Shown: positions 8,586-17,462 of the stretch, one piece after another
How the letters are laid out: each line of letters opens with the position of its first letter
How positions within the stretch are numbered: position 1 is the stretch's first letter
Assembly: GCA_002427735.1 (NCBI GenBank)
Contig: DIYP01000003.1
Location: 62,001-126,000 of the forward strand
Direction: 5' to 3'
DNA length: 64,000 nucleotides
DNA from: Flavobacteriales bacterium UBA6051
GTDB taxonomy: Bacteria > Bacteroidota > Bacteroidia > Flavobacteriales_D > Crocinitomicaceae
Translations under genes and position numbers: made by a program
The notes under the pieces: generated by a model
Seen by the model: the letters and a program-made list of their open reading frames with translations, nothing else
The model's database searches: none
Told to the model about the DNA's origin: nothing

Positions 8586-10556
8586 TTAATCTCTAACAAG
8601 TTGAAGGAATCCGTGACCTTCAATTTGATTGCCATCAATTCCAGTGGCAATGTACTTGTAGAAGTACGTGCCTTCCTCAGCCTGAGCACCAAGAGGAGTG
8701 GTACCTGTCCATCCTACTTGTTGAGAACCAGAGGCGAAATCAACACTTTGCTCGTACATTACATTCCCCCAGCGATTTGTAATGATGAAGTCCATTTGAG
8801 AAACATTGAGCGTTTCAACAAAGTAGAAATCATTATCACCATCATTGTTAGGAGTAAAGACGTTTGGAGCTACAACAACTGGATTCGGGTAAGTACAACT
8901 ACCATCATCAATTGTTGCATTCGGATTATAGTTATCAGCATTTGGATCGGTACAACCACAAGGCGAAATAGAAATACTCACATAAGCAGTGTCTCCACAC
9001 GTTTGTGTGTCATCCGTGTAAGCAATTAACATTACTGTAGCTGACTGATCGTATGTTACGGTGTAACCATTCGTGTTGTATGAAGTGGCATCAGTTCCGT
9101 CACCGAAGTCCCAATAGTAGAAACCTGTATTCTGGCTGCTATTAGTAAGTGATACGGATAGCCCTGTACAACCACTTGTTGGTGAACCTGCTAATTGAGC
9201 AATTGGTGGATTCAATGCTTCAACAAATACACTGTCCTGTTCCGTACATACGTCATCCGTTACTGTGAAGTAATACCATCCAGAGCTCAAGTTGGACCAT
9301 CCTGTAGCATCGATAAATCCGCCTGTTCCTGGTTGTTCCCAGTTAGCTTGATCATCCCAGTGATAATACGACTGACCGGTATTATTCGTTTCTCCAGACA
9401 CGTGTGCCAAAACAGATCCTGTTGGATCACAGGCACTTGCAGGGAATTGCTGGAGACTGTCTATGGCCAGGGTCTGATTGACTATAAGGACGACGCTGTC
9501 GACTCGTGTATAGCCGCAGGCGTCTTCCAGGCCGAGGCTGTACCAAATAGTATCTTGTTTGTTCCCTTGTCCAGCTAACCATGTATCAGCTGTTAAGTCT
9601 CCCGTGCTCCATGAAGTAGAAACTGGTAACTGTGCTCCTTGAATGTTCAATACTTCGACCTGCGCCGAGTCATTCGGACAGAATACGAAAGCAGAATCAA
9701 CCAACGAGTAAGTCATGTCATCATCAATAATGTCGATGTAGATTGTGTCTGAAGAACACTGGAAGTTTCCAAGTGTATCAAATACAAGTGCCACAAAGGC
9801 AGTGTCTTGCGTTGGAGATGCACAGAATGCATTAATATCCTGGAAGCCATTATCCCAGTTTACTACGGCACTGTTACAAGGGCCTGCATCAACACTGATA
9901 TTGTCTAATCCCCAGTTATCAAATGCAGAACCTGAAGAGTTTGTTTGAATCCAACGGAAACTTGTAGACGTAGAAAGCGCTCCCAAAGGAATTGGAACTA
10001 CATAAGTTGCCCAAGTTGTTAAAGGAGTTGCTCCTGTTGCAACACTGTTTGTTGTTCCAGGGTTAGCAGGAAGCTGCTGACCATCTGGTTGATAGTAAAT
10101 AATAGTTGTCCATGGACCTCCCATTACACTGTACTGAATTTCCACACCTTCATTGGCCAAATCAGGTCCTTCACATGGACTTGATTGCCCTTGAACGGAA
10201 TAAACCATATCGAAGGTTAAAACTCCACCACAGCTAATATCGAATGCTGCAGTTTCAACTTGAGGTGTTCCAGATCCTGCTGTCGAGGCCCAATAGTAAG
10301 GTGTATTATCTAAACTTGATCCACATGGAGTTCCCCATGTAGCACCACCACCTGTTGACCATCCCGGAGGAACAGATCCCGCATCGAAGTCGAAACTCTG
10401 ACCTGTTGCTGTGATAGATGCAATTGCCGTGATACATACTGAATCACCTGGGCAAATTGTTGTGTCTTGTGGACTAACGAAAACGTTACAAACCTGAGAA
10501 TACCCCATGAAAGCCGTTGTCGCAAATAGAGCTGTAAGTAGTATTAGCTTTTTCAT
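8586..10556 (-). CDS. T9SS-secreted PKD-domain surface protein (gliding-motility C-terminal domain)
   Basis: 656 residues, with signal peptide MKKLILLTALFATTAFMGYSQ. The N-terminal part carries a jelly-roll-like region (FDFDAGSVPPGWSTGG; EGVEIQYSVMGGPWTTIIYY) and immunoglobulin-like segments. A PKD repeat with YYWDFGDGTDATSY lies near residue 480. A Cys-bounded calcium-site-like motif CTDPNADNYNPNATIDDGSC follows at about 535-553. The last 85 residues form a type-B T9SS sorting domain: PNVFTPNNDGDNDFYFV, FIITNRWGNVMYEQS, EGTYFYKYIA. The protein is therefore exported by the Sec pathway and the type IX system to the cell surface. It starts 2 bases after the small secreted-protein gene 10559-11023. 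No PorP/SprF partner lies beside it. Confidence 0.9.
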   Translation of the reverse strand: MKKLILLTALFATTAFMGYSQVCNVFVSPQDTTICPGDSVCITAIASITATGQSFDFDAGSVPPGWSTGGGATWGTPCGSSLDNTPYYWASTAGSGTPQVETAAFDISCGGVLTFDMVYSVQGQSSPCEGPDLANEGVEIQYSVMGGPWTTIIYYQPDGQQLPANPGTTNSVATGATPLTTWATYVVPIPLGALSTSTSFRWIQTNSSGSAFDNWGLDNISVDAGPCNSAVVNWDNGFQDINAFCASPTQDTAFVALVFDTLGNFQCSSDTIYIDIIDDDMTYSLVDSAFVFCPNDSAQVEVLNIQGAQLPVSTSWSTGDLTADTWLAGQGNKQDTIWYSLGLEDACGYTRVDSVVLIVNQTLAIDSLQQFPASACDPTGSVLAHVSGETNNTGQSYYHWDDQANWEQPGTGGFIDATGWSNLSSGWYYFTVTDDVCTEQDSVFVEALNPPIAQLAGSPTSGCTGLSVSLTNSSQNTGFYYWDFGDGTDATSYNTNGYTVTYDQSATVMLIAYTDDTQTCGDTAYVSISISPCGCTDPNADNYNPNATIDDGSCTYPNPVVVAPNVFTPNNDGDNDFYFVETLNVSQMDFIITNRWGNVMYEQSVDFASGSQQVGWTGTTPLGAQAEEGTYFYKYIATGIDGNQIEGHGFLQLVRD

Positions 10557-10558
10557 GA

Positions 10559-11023
10559 TTAATCTAGTTTAAAGTCAATTAGTTGAATACCCTCAAACAC
10601 TGCGTCGTCTGAGTGGTTCGGGTTTTTAATCAATAATGACATTTCTCCATTCTTGAAAGAACAGTCACATTCTTTGGATGAATTCGCTTCAACAATCACT
10701 GTTCTCAGCGTTTCAACATTTTGCTCACAACCTCGGCATCCGTTGTTGAAAAGCAATCCAATTTGGAAGCTACTGTTGACAGCATCTCCATTTTCATTTA
10801 CAACTTTAACCAAAAGGTAATCAAGAGGTTTTAACGAAGGATTTATTGAACAAGCTTCTCTTTTAACGAATAACTTGGCGCCATTTTGCTCTTTCAATAA
10901 GCTCCAGTCCTTGCTTAGATCGTTTGCACTTACATTCGTTTGAGCAAACAGAGAGCTGCTCAGCAAAATTGAAAATACAAAAGCGACAAAGCGTACAATT
11001 TGTGTAGTTTTCATAATAGTCAT
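10559..11023 (-). CDS. Small secreted cysteine-containing protein of unknown function
   Basis: 154 residues (151 from the second ATG at 11014, which gives the more typical signal peptide MKTTQIVRFVAFVFSILLSS ending near FAQ). The mature part has five or six cysteines, including NNGCRGCEQN and ECDCSF, suggesting disulfides in the periplasm or outside the cell. I do not recognise the family. It lies directly upstream of, and almost touching, the T9SS surface protein gene, so the two are surely on one transcript and may act together, for instance as secretion or anchoring partners. That pairing is inference only. Confidence 0.65.
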   Translation of the reverse strand: MTIMKTTQIVRFVAFVFSILLSSSLFAQTNVSANDLSKDWSLLKEQNGAKLFVKREACSINPSLKPLDYLLVKVVNENGDAVNSSFQIGLLFNNGCRGCEQNVETLRTVIVEANSSKECDCSFKNGEMSLLIKNPNHSDDAVFEGIQLIDFKLD

Positions 11024-11112
11024 TAATCGGTGTATCTCATTGACGTCAGTTGATGAATTAAAGTTGCATCATTTATATTATGAATTATCAATAACGCATC
11101 ACGTGGTCGTTG

Positions 11113-11120
11113 CAAATGTA
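11113..11120 (-). promoter_or_regulatory. -7 promoter element for the T9SS surface-protein operon
   Basis: Minus-strand TACATTTG, an exact TAnnTTTG match, within the 251-base gap 11024-11274. It implies a leader of about 85 bases before the ATG at 11023. I see nothing else coding in that gap; a 64-codon frame there would overlap this box and is rejected. Confidence 0.5.
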
Positions 11121-11274
11121 TGAAATCGTGATTAATCGTCCTTGTAAAACATTCGTTATATGAAGTTTCTGTCTTGATTTTAACAAAACCTTCCATTGAG
11201 TATCCAGATTTGAACAAATATTTTCCTCATCTGAAATTAGTCTAATAAACAGTATCTCAGGATGAAAGGGTCAT

Positions 11275-12345
11275 TTATTTCATCATGCGATCTTCTTTCA
11301 AGATAGCCTTATTCTTGTTGGCTAATTGGCCGCAGGCTGCATCAATGTCTTTCCCTCGACTGCGTCGGACATTCACAATCATGTTTTTGCTTTCCAGGTA
11401 TGCTGCGAAGGCGTCTACCTTAGATCTGGATGCTTGCTGAAACTCGCCATCATCAATGGGGTTGTATTCAATAATATTTACTTTACAAGGAACGCATTTA
11501 GCGAAGGTTGCTAACTCCTGGGCGTCTTCAAGTTCATCATTGAAATCTTTAAATATGATATACTCAAAGGTGACACGTGTCCCTGTTTTTTGATAGAAGT
11601 ATTGCAGTGCTTCTGACAGAGAGTCCAGGTTATTGCTATCATTAATCTCCATTATTTTGCTACGCTTTTCGTCATTCGCAGCATGAAGCGATAACGCCAG
11701 ATTGAATTTTACTTCATCATCCCCGAGTCGCTTTATCATTTTAGCGATACCCGCTGTTGAAACTGTAATACGTTTCGGAGACATTCCGAGTCCGTCAGGA
11801 GAAGAGATCAACTCAGTAGAACGCAACATATTTGCGTAATTCAGCAATGGTTCTCCCATTCCCATGTATACAATATTCGTCAAAGGTCGACCATACCGAT
11901 TTTCCGCTTGATCCCTTAAGTATGCGACTTGGTCAACCATTTCACCAGCGCTTAGATTGCGCATTAGTTTTAGCTTACCCGTAGCACAAAATTTACATGC
12001 CAGACTGCATCCAACCTGTGACGAAATACAAGCTGTCGTTCTTGATGATGTTGGAATCAGCACACCTTCAATTACCTTTCCCTCCTCGATATTGAAAGCA
12101 CACTTGATTGTTTTGTCAGTGCTTATCTGCTGATCTTTTAGTTCGATATGATCAATGTAAAAGTTGGAGTCAAGTTGCTCTCTTAAAGATTGAGAAAGGT
12201 TTGTCATTTCTTCAAATCTTGCAGCATTTTTTTTCCAAAGCCATTCATAAATCTGTTTTGCACGAAAGGCTTTTTCACCCATTTCCTTGAGGGATGATTT
12301 AAGCTGGTCTAAATCTAGATTACGTATGTTTTGTCTCGCTTCCAT
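11275..12345 (-). CDS. rlmN: Dual-specificity 23S rRNA/tRNA A2503/A37 C2-methyltransferase RlmN
   Basis: Radical-SAM enzyme that methylates C2 of A2503 in 23S rRNA, and of A37 in some tRNAs. 356 residues from the ATG at 12345. The radical-SAM cysteines are in GCSLACKFCATGKLKLMRN at about residues 112-130. The catalytic Cys-containing VRRSRGKDIDAACGQL lies near the C-terminus, with GMGEPLLNYANM in between. The longer frame begins with TTG at 12363, but that codon lies inside a perfect -7 promoter box (12361-12368), so the ATG at 12345 is the better start. The gene stands between the bat operon and the T9SS operon as its own unit. Confidence 0.95.
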   Translation of the reverse strand: MEARQNIRNLDLDQLKSSLKEMGEKAFRAKQIYEWLWKKNAARFEEMTNLSQSLREQLDSNFYIDHIELKDQQISTDKTIKCAFNIEEGKVIEGVLIPTSSRTTACISSQVGCSLACKFCATGKLKLMRNLSAGEMVDQVAYLRDQAENRYGRPLTNIVYMGMGEPLLNYANMLRSTELISSPDGLGMSPKRITVSTAGIAKMIKRLGDDEVKFNLALSLHAANDEKRSKIMEINDSNNLDSLSEALQYFYQKTGTRVTFEYIIFKDFNDELEDAQELATFAKCVPCKVNIIEYNPIDDGEFQQASRSKVDAFAAYLESKNMIVNVRRSRGKDIDAACGQLANKNKAILKEDRMMK

Positions 12346-12360
12346 TGCTTTTCGGAAGGA

Positions 12361-12368
12361 CAAAGTTA
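12361..12368 (-). promoter_or_regulatory. -7 promoter element of rlmN
   Basis: Minus-strand TAACTTTG, exact consensus. It ends 16 bases before the ATG at 12345 and overlaps the TTG that begins the longest frame, which therefore cannot be the start on this transcript. Confidence 0.6.
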
Positions 12369-12390
12369 GCGGTTTTCAATAGAGTTTTGG

Positions 12391-13170
12391 CTAAATAGGG
12401 GAGAGATCCTCATATTTCACAAGGTGCTTGTCTCCAAAGCTATCCTGAACATGAATAAACTGACTGGTATCTTTGTCGATAAGAAGGACACGTGTTCCTT
12501 CTGTCAGATTGTTTTTAGCTGTGTTTTTCTCATCGATAAAAGTAGGTATGGAAGCACTCGTTACAATTCCATAGTTGGTTGTTTGGTGATAATCTTGTGA
12601 TTGCTTGGCGAATACAACACTAAAAATGAGCAATAACGCACAAAAGAAGGAAGTAATGAACATAACGCGCTTGAATGAAAGTGTCTTTTTTCTTTTCAAC
12701 AAAATAATACTGATACAAAACAGGATGCTCGACAAAATGGATAGAAATCCCCACGTGTCGGATGAAATGCTGTAGAGTCCTGCTTCAAAACTACTTAAGA
12801 CGGGAGACCAATCTTGTGAAGGATAGAGCTGATTGTAGCAGTATGCGGCCTTTTCATTTGCTTCCGAATCATTAGGGGAAAATTTGAGCACTTTTTCAAA
12901 TGCCCAGAGCGCTTTCCCATAATTTTCAGCTCCTATATTTGATAGGCCCAGATTATAATATGCGGAGACATCATTGGGTGTTAACTGGATGACATTTTCA
13001 AACTTTTCAACCGCAATAGCATACTCTTTACTACTATGTGCTTTGACACCATCTGAGAATAGTTCACCAGCGCTTTGTATGGATACTTGTCCATCAGTAT
13101 TGGCAAAAACCCTTGAGAAGTTCGGTATAAAGCCAATTAAAAGGATCAATATGTACACCGAAGATTTCAT
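12391..13170 (-). CDS. batE: BatE-type TPR membrane protein
   Basis: 259 residues. Signal peptide or first helix at 1-23. Two to three TPR units at about 35-115: SDGVKAHSSKEYAIAVEKFE, DVSAYYNLGLSNIGAENYGK and ALWAFEKVLKFSPNDSEANE. Two transmembrane helices follow at about 134-158 and 168-190, and a C-terminal SH3-like tail carries TEGTRVLLIDKDTSQFIHV. This order is that of BatE, the last gene of Bacteroidota bat (aerotolerance) operons. The ATG overlaps the stop of batD by 4 bases. The Bat proteins are thought to form an envelope-associated complex; a molecular role has not been settled. Confidence 0.85.
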   Translation of the reverse strand: MKSSVYILILLIGFIPNFSRVFANTDGQVSIQSAGELFSDGVKAHSSKEYAIAVEKFENVIQLTPNDVSAYYNLGLSNIGAENYGKALWAFEKVLKFSPNDSEANEKAAYCYNQLYPSQDWSPVLSSFEAGLYSISSDTWGFLSILSSILFCISIILLKRKKTLSFKRVMFITSFFCALLLIFSVVFAKQSQDYHQTTNYGIVTSASIPTFIDEKNTAKNNLTEGTRVLLIDKDTSQFIHVQDSFGDKHLVKYEDLSPI

Positions 13171-14870
13171 ATGTTTAAATCATTCAAGATGGATTCAAGA
13201 TCTTTTAAAACGGATTGATCGGCTGTCTCATTGGAATCAAAACCATAGCGAAATTGATCGCACTTGGTCAACAATTCTTTAAATCTTCGCAGCAGTGAGT
13301 CATTATTGGATTTTTCCAAGAAATCGAACATAGCTTGTCTACTCACCATTTGTTCTTCACTGACCTGCATTTTGATTTCCATGGCACTTTTGAGCGTCGC
13401 TTCAACTTTTGAATAAAAACCGTTGCTATCACCCGATGCCAGTAGGACTTTCGTTTGAGCCAGATTATCCGAAAGTTCCTGATCTTTTTTTCGAATGGTC
13501 TGACGCAAAATGATTTTGTCTTCAGATTGCTCACGTCTCTTTGAGAAGAAAATGAATAGGAGTGCTGTCATCAATGGTGCACCCATGCTTAGCCAAAATG
13601 AAGAAGATCCAAAGAAGGCATCACCATTTTCCTGAATGGAGGACTTTCGTAAGCCAGAAAGCATGTCGATTTCTTCCAGATTTTCGACAGCAATATCTTC
13701 GGGTTCTTCAACTACGAAGTTTTTATTTTTCTTCACATCGAGTGAGAATTCTTCCGAGCTAATGGTAATGTATTTTTCCTCGGCAATGTCAAAGTATGAA
13801 ATACTTGTAGGGGGCACAGCTAAATCACCAAATTGGCTAACTTGAATGTTGTATTCGTATGTAATTTCTCCTTCCGTTCCTTTCGAATTATAGACAAAGT
13901 TGTCCTCAATTTGAGGATCGCCATAGATGATGAATCCTTTAGGAAGCTCCGGTTTTGGTTCAAGAATATTTTGGAGGTTTCCCGCACCCGAAACAATGAT
14001 ACGCATCTTAAAGACATCCCCCTGTTTTAAATCATTCGCTTCGATCTCACGCTCTAATTGGAAGAATCCAACGGCCCCGATGAAGTCTGCGGGAGGATCT
14101 GCTGGAAGCGGTTTAATTGTTATATCAGCACTAGTGGATGTTAATGAGAAATTACGATAACCTTCATAAACAGTCATTGAGTATGAGTTTACTTTGAAGT
14201 CTCCAGTACCGACAGGGAAAATCACATTCTTATCGTATTCGAAAGAAAACATTTCAACCCCTCTGAACGTTTCCCGCATCGTTTGAGTAACAGCTGAATT
14301 GCCAACAGGGTGTTTATCGATTGCTCCTTTCATGGAGTATGGCAAATAATTATCGAGATAAGTGGGGTTAAAATGTGCGTAGACTTTAGCTCCGACTACT
14401 AAAGGCTCTCCCTCATAAATTGTCGTTTTATTCGTTTGAATAATGCCAAAAGCAGGATCTCTGAGTTGCTCGGCCGTTACCTCGCTGGAAGTCATTTGCA
14501 TTTTATTACCAATAGTAATTGTGACTTCATTAGATTGATAGGTCTTATTTCCTTTTTTGACGAAAGCCGGGCCAATCGTGTACGTACCAGCCTTAGCAAA
14601 TGCCCCGGTTCTGGATAATCGGTAATAAGTTGTGATTGTACCAGTTTGATGATTAATATCGGTCTCCATTTCTCCGGAAATATCGTGACCATGAACAAAG
14701 CAGCTGGGAAGGTTATCAATGTCAACGGTTCCTTGAACTTTTGTTTTTACGCTAATTAATACGGTTTCTCCAACATCAGCTGAGAGTGGTTCAATAGAAA
14801 GAATGACATCCTCTTGACCCCAAGAGACATTGGCTAAACAAATCAACAATATGGTCATCAACTTATGCAT
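13167..14870 (-). CDS. batD: BatD-like protein (oxygen-tolerance family)
   Basis: 567 residues. Signal peptide (LMTILLICLANVSWGQ), a large periplasmic region of repeated immunoglobulin-like strands typical of BatD (SADVGETVLISVKTKVQG; SNEVTITIGNKM; LKQGDVFKMRIIVSGAGNL), one transmembrane helix at about 422-440 (FWLSMGAPLMTALLFIFF), and a cytoplasmic helical tail of about 125 residues. Both ends fit BatD proteins of Bacteroidota. The start lies 1 base after batC and the end overlaps batE by 4 bases. Probably a scaffold of the Bat complex; the mechanism is unknown. Confidence 0.88.
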   Translation of the reverse strand: MHKLMTILLICLANVSWGQEDVILSIEPLSADVGETVLISVKTKVQGTVDIDNLPSCFVHGHDISGEMETDINHQTGTITTYYRLSRTGAFAKAGTYTIGPAFVKKGNKTYQSNEVTITIGNKMQMTSSEVTAEQLRDPAFGIIQTNKTTIYEGEPLVVGAKVYAHFNPTYLDNYLPYSMKGAIDKHPVGNSAVTQTMRETFRGVEMFSFEYDKNVIFPVGTGDFKVNSYSMTVYEGYRNFSLTSTSADITIKPLPADPPADFIGAVGFFQLEREIEANDLKQGDVFKMRIIVSGAGNLQNILEPKPELPKGFIIYGDPQIEDNFVYNSKGTEGEITYEYNIQVSQFGDLAVPPTSISYFDIAEEKYITISSEEFSLDVKKNKNFVVEEPEDIAVENLEEIDMLSGLRKSSIQENGDAFFGSSSFWLSMGAPLMTALLFIFFSKRREQSEDKIILRQTIRKKDQELSDNLAQTKVLLASGDSNGFYSKVEATLKSAMEIKMQVSEEQMVSRQAMFDFLEKSNNDSLLRRFKELLTKCDQFRYGFDSNETADQSVLKDLESILNDLNI

Positions 14871-14871
14871 C

Positions 14872-15597
14872 TTACCAATCTTTTCCTGATTTCGTTGAAC
14901 TGTTTTGGCCTTTTGTCCCGATTACTTTGCGCTTTGTTTCTGCTTCATCCTTCATCAGTTTGTCGAGCATTCTATCTACTGTCTTATTCTGAAGTTTGCC
15001 TTTATTCTGATTATCAGAACTTCCTTTATCATTGCCGGAGGGGTTAGCATTGCTATTTCCTGAATTGTTATTTTGATTATTTCCGTTTTGTGGAGTATTA
15101 TTTTGATTGTTGTTTTGATCACCTCCGTTGTTGTTATCATTTCCACCACCACCCTGATTCTCCTTTTTCTGCTGGTTTTTAAGTTGTCGAATGGCTTCTG
15201 ACAGATTATAGCGTGTCTGATCGTCATTTGGATTTAGCCTTAGTGACTCCTTATAAGATTCAATGGCTCCTTGATAATTCTTTTGTTTCATACGGGCATT
15301 ACCCATATTGTGATAATTCTCTGCCTGAGCTGTGCGAGTCTCTTTATTGGCTCCGCTCTGTTGGTATATTTTTTCGGCACGCTCAAATTCTCTGGCTTTG
15401 TACGCCGATTGTGCGATTTCATCGGATAAATCTACTTCGTCAGGAGCTCCCTTTTGAGCGGCTTCGTAATACTCGAGTGCCTGTCCATACTCCTCATTTT
15501 TATAAGCGCTGCGAGCCATGTCTAGCGAATCTCTCCAGTTCTGCCCAAGCGAAGGGAAAACTATTAAAACAAAAGCTATGTAGGCTAACCACTTCAT
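14872..15597 (-). CDS. batC: BatC-like secreted TPR protein with Asn-rich tail
   Basis: 241 residues. Signal peptide ending near FPSLGQ, then TPRs: LDMARSAYKNEEYGQALEYY, QSAYKAREFERAEKIY and NYHNMGNARMKQKNYQGAIE. They are followed by a low-complexity segment at about 144-196 that is almost pure Asn/Gly/Gln/Ser, and a Lys-rich end. This is the BatC layout. The start codon shares one base with the stop of the preceding VWA gene. The Asn-rich stretch is unusual in composition compared with neighbouring genes and probably forms a flexible spacer. Confidence 0.82.
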   Translation of the reverse strand: MKWLAYIAFVLIVFPSLGQNWRDSLDMARSAYKNEEYGQALEYYEAAQKGAPDEVDLSDEIAQSAYKAREFERAEKIYQQSGANKETRTAQAENYHNMGNARMKQKNYQGAIESYKESLRLNPNDDQTRYNLSEAIRQLKNQQKKENQGGGGNDNNNGGDQNNNQNNTPQNGNNQNNNSGNSNANPSGNDKGSSDNQNKGKLQNKTVDRMLDKLMKDEAETKRKVIGTKGQNSSTKSGKDW

Positions 15598-16301
15598 TAC
15601 TTAGAGTCGAGAGTTTTGGCCACAGTTGATAATGCCAAAACTAAATCACTATCATTTTTAGCCCTTATATAAATTCCTCCTGTACTCAATGAAAGCTCAC
15701 GAAGCAAGGTTTCATCAAAATTAGAAGGCATCTTCGCAAATTCAATTCCAGCGGCACTTTTGTATGGAGACATCACTTCTCCTTCATCCGACATCCCAAT
15801 GGAAAAAATACGTATGTTTCTGAGGTTAGCTATATCACTTGCCAATTTGGTTGAGATTGGCCCGGAGTTTTCAGAGCCATCACTCAAAAGGACAATTGTC
15901 TTGGTTGTTTGACTGTCACAAGCCTCGAATTTCTTTATTGCGAGGGTCACTGCCGTACCGATTGCCGATCCGTTGCTAATCGCTCCTGTATCAGCCAGAT
16001 GAACTTGTTCTTTGTATTTATCATGCTCATTGAGGGCTTCGGCGGTCATAAAAGCTTCGCCACCAAACAAAATCAGACCAATCGGCATTGAATTATGTGT
16101 CTCAGCAAATTGTAAAGCGAACTTTTTTGCAGCTTCTAATCGGTTATCACTGAAGTCCTTTGCAATCATCGAATAAGATACATCCAAAAGAATAAATACT
16201 GCATGATCTGACTTCAACTCATGATTTAAAGCTGCACCATTTTGTTGACCGAAAGACATAGTGGCCAAAAAAATAAAAGCAATATGTGCACTTAGTTTCA
16301 T
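15597..16301 (-). CDS. Extra secreted von Willebrand factor A protein in the bat operon
   Basis: 234 residues: signal peptide (MKLSAHIAFIFLATMSFGQ) followed by one VWA domain at about 33-222 and nothing more; no transmembrane helix. The metal-ion-dependent adhesion site is intact: DVSYS, the Thr in GSAIGTAV, and the Asp in LLSDGSENSG. It resembles BatA (17455-18492) more than BatB, sharing DNRLEAAKKFA, SAIGTAV and IRIFSIGMS-type blocks. It thus looks like a BatA VWA copy that has exchanged membrane anchors for a signal peptide. It sits between batB and batC with gaps or overlaps of a few bases, so it is made with the complex. Possible soluble partner; untested. Confidence 0.85.
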   Translation of the reverse strand: MKLSAHIAFIFLATMSFGQQNGAALNHELKSDHAVFILLDVSYSMIAKDFSDNRLEAAKKFALQFAETHNSMPIGLILFGGEAFMTAEALNEHDKYKEQVHLADTGAISNGSAIGTAVTLAIKKFEACDSQTTKTIVLLSDGSENSGPISTKLASDIANLRNIRIFSIGMSDEGEVMSPYKSAAGIEFAKMPSNFDETLLRELSLSTGGIYIRAKNDSDLVLALSTVAKTLDSK

Positions 16302-16304
16302 GTT

Positions 16305-17462
16305 TTATTTAATGAAGCGATCAAGGAAACCAACGTATTGTCTGGACCACAGTAAATAAGCCAGCCAGAACAGCAACGAAAGGAATAACGGAATCTGATA
16401 ACGCTCTTCTTTTACTTCAAAATCTAAAGTATCAATTTTTGTGCGCTTCATTTGACTTATTTGTGTTAATAAAGCTGAAAGATTAGGGAATTCGTTGGAA
16501 CTAACTGAAGCTTTCCCTCCACCTTTTCGCGCAATACTCTGAAGAAAGGATTCATCCAGTTTTGAAATCACGGTCTTTCCGACTGCATTTGTCTTGTATC
16601 CGAGCTCAGGTCTTCTTGGATTTTTAGGGATTAACCCACCTTTTTTTGTTCCTATACCAAGAACACTCAATTGTATGTTTTCTTCTTTAATCCGCTTAAG
16701 AATTTCATCTGGATTTTGTTCATGATTTTCGCCGTCCGTGACAAGGATAATTCCTTTTGTTGTTTTCTCTTTTGAGAACATGCCTTGCGATATTTCAAGC
16801 GCTTCAGCAATATTGGTTCCCTGGCTACTAATCATTTCGGTTTCAATCTCCTGAATGAACAGTTTGGCAGCTGCATAGTCCCTTGTCAGCGGTAAATGAA
16901 CAAACGCACTATTTGCAAAGAGGCAAAACCCAACTTTTTCACCATGAAGATTGTTCACCAATTGAACCAATGCACGCTTGGAAATTGCCAATCTGGACAG
17001 CTCGTCAGAGATGTCTCGGGTATTCATAGAGTTTGAAATATCTAAACAAACAACTAATTCAAGTGATTCGGAAGTGCCAGCTACTTTTCTTTTTCCATAA
17101 ATTGGTTGAGCCATCGCAATAACGAGCAAGGCAAAAGCATTTCGAAAAAGAAAGTACTTAACAAAGCTACTGAACGTGGAGACCGGTTTTAAGAATGATT
17201 GTGCAACGCGTTCGCTGAGTTGACCAGCCATTTTATTATGTCGCCAAATGTTGTAGAGGTATACCAGTGCGATTGGTACGATGAGAAAGAGAAGTCTGAG
17301 AGCACCAGGAACCTTGAACATCATTTGATCTGTCCCGGACTTGTAGTCCGCTGCACCAAAGGTTTTCAATGCTACGAAATAAAGTACCCAGAAGATGATT
17401 TCCCAACTACACAGCGCGATCAAAATCCATCTCATTCGATATATGAACCTTGAACTATCCAT
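16305..17462 (-). CDS. batB: BatB-like VWA membrane protein
   Basis: 385 residues. N-terminal transmembrane helices at about 12-32, 50-67 and 95-115, a VWA domain at about 125-320, and a C-terminal helix at about 362-380. MIDAS residues are present: DISNS, the Thr in SQGTNIAEA, and VTDGENHEQ. Together with BatA it forms the membrane-bound VWA pair of the aerotolerance operon. The VWA faces the periplasm or cytoplasm depending on topology, which I cannot decide from sequence. It overlaps batA by 8 bases and lies 3 bases before the extra VWA gene. Confidence 0.9.
   Translation of the reverse strand: MDSSRFIYRMRWILIALCSWEIIFWVLYFVALKTFGAADYKSGTDQMMFKVPGALRLLFLIVPIALVYLYNIWRHNKMAGQLSERVAQSFLKPVSTFSSFVKYFLFRNAFALLVIAMAQPIYGKRKVAGTSESLELVVCLDISNSMNTRDISDELSRLAISKRALVQLVNNLHGEKVGFCLFANSAFVHLPLTRDYAAAKLFIQEIETEMISSQGTNIAEALEISQGMFSKEKTTKGIILVTDGENHEQNPDEILKRIKEENIQLSVLGIGTKKGGLIPKNPRRPELGYKTNAVGKTVISKLDESFLQSIARKGGGKASVSSNEFPNLSALLTQISQMKRTKIDTLDFEVKEERYQIPLFLSLLFWLAYLLWSRQYVGFLDRFIK

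Noticed and set aside
8601..9029. 142-codon plus-strand frame
   Set aside because: Antisense to the T9SS protein gene; no promoter or motif.
11043..11052. TGACGTCA palindrome
   Set aside because: Eight bases only, common by chance; position in a leader gives no clear role.
11023..11217. 64-codon minus-strand frame ahead of the small secreted protein
   Set aside because: No family match, odd composition, and it overlaps an exact promoter box (11113-11120).
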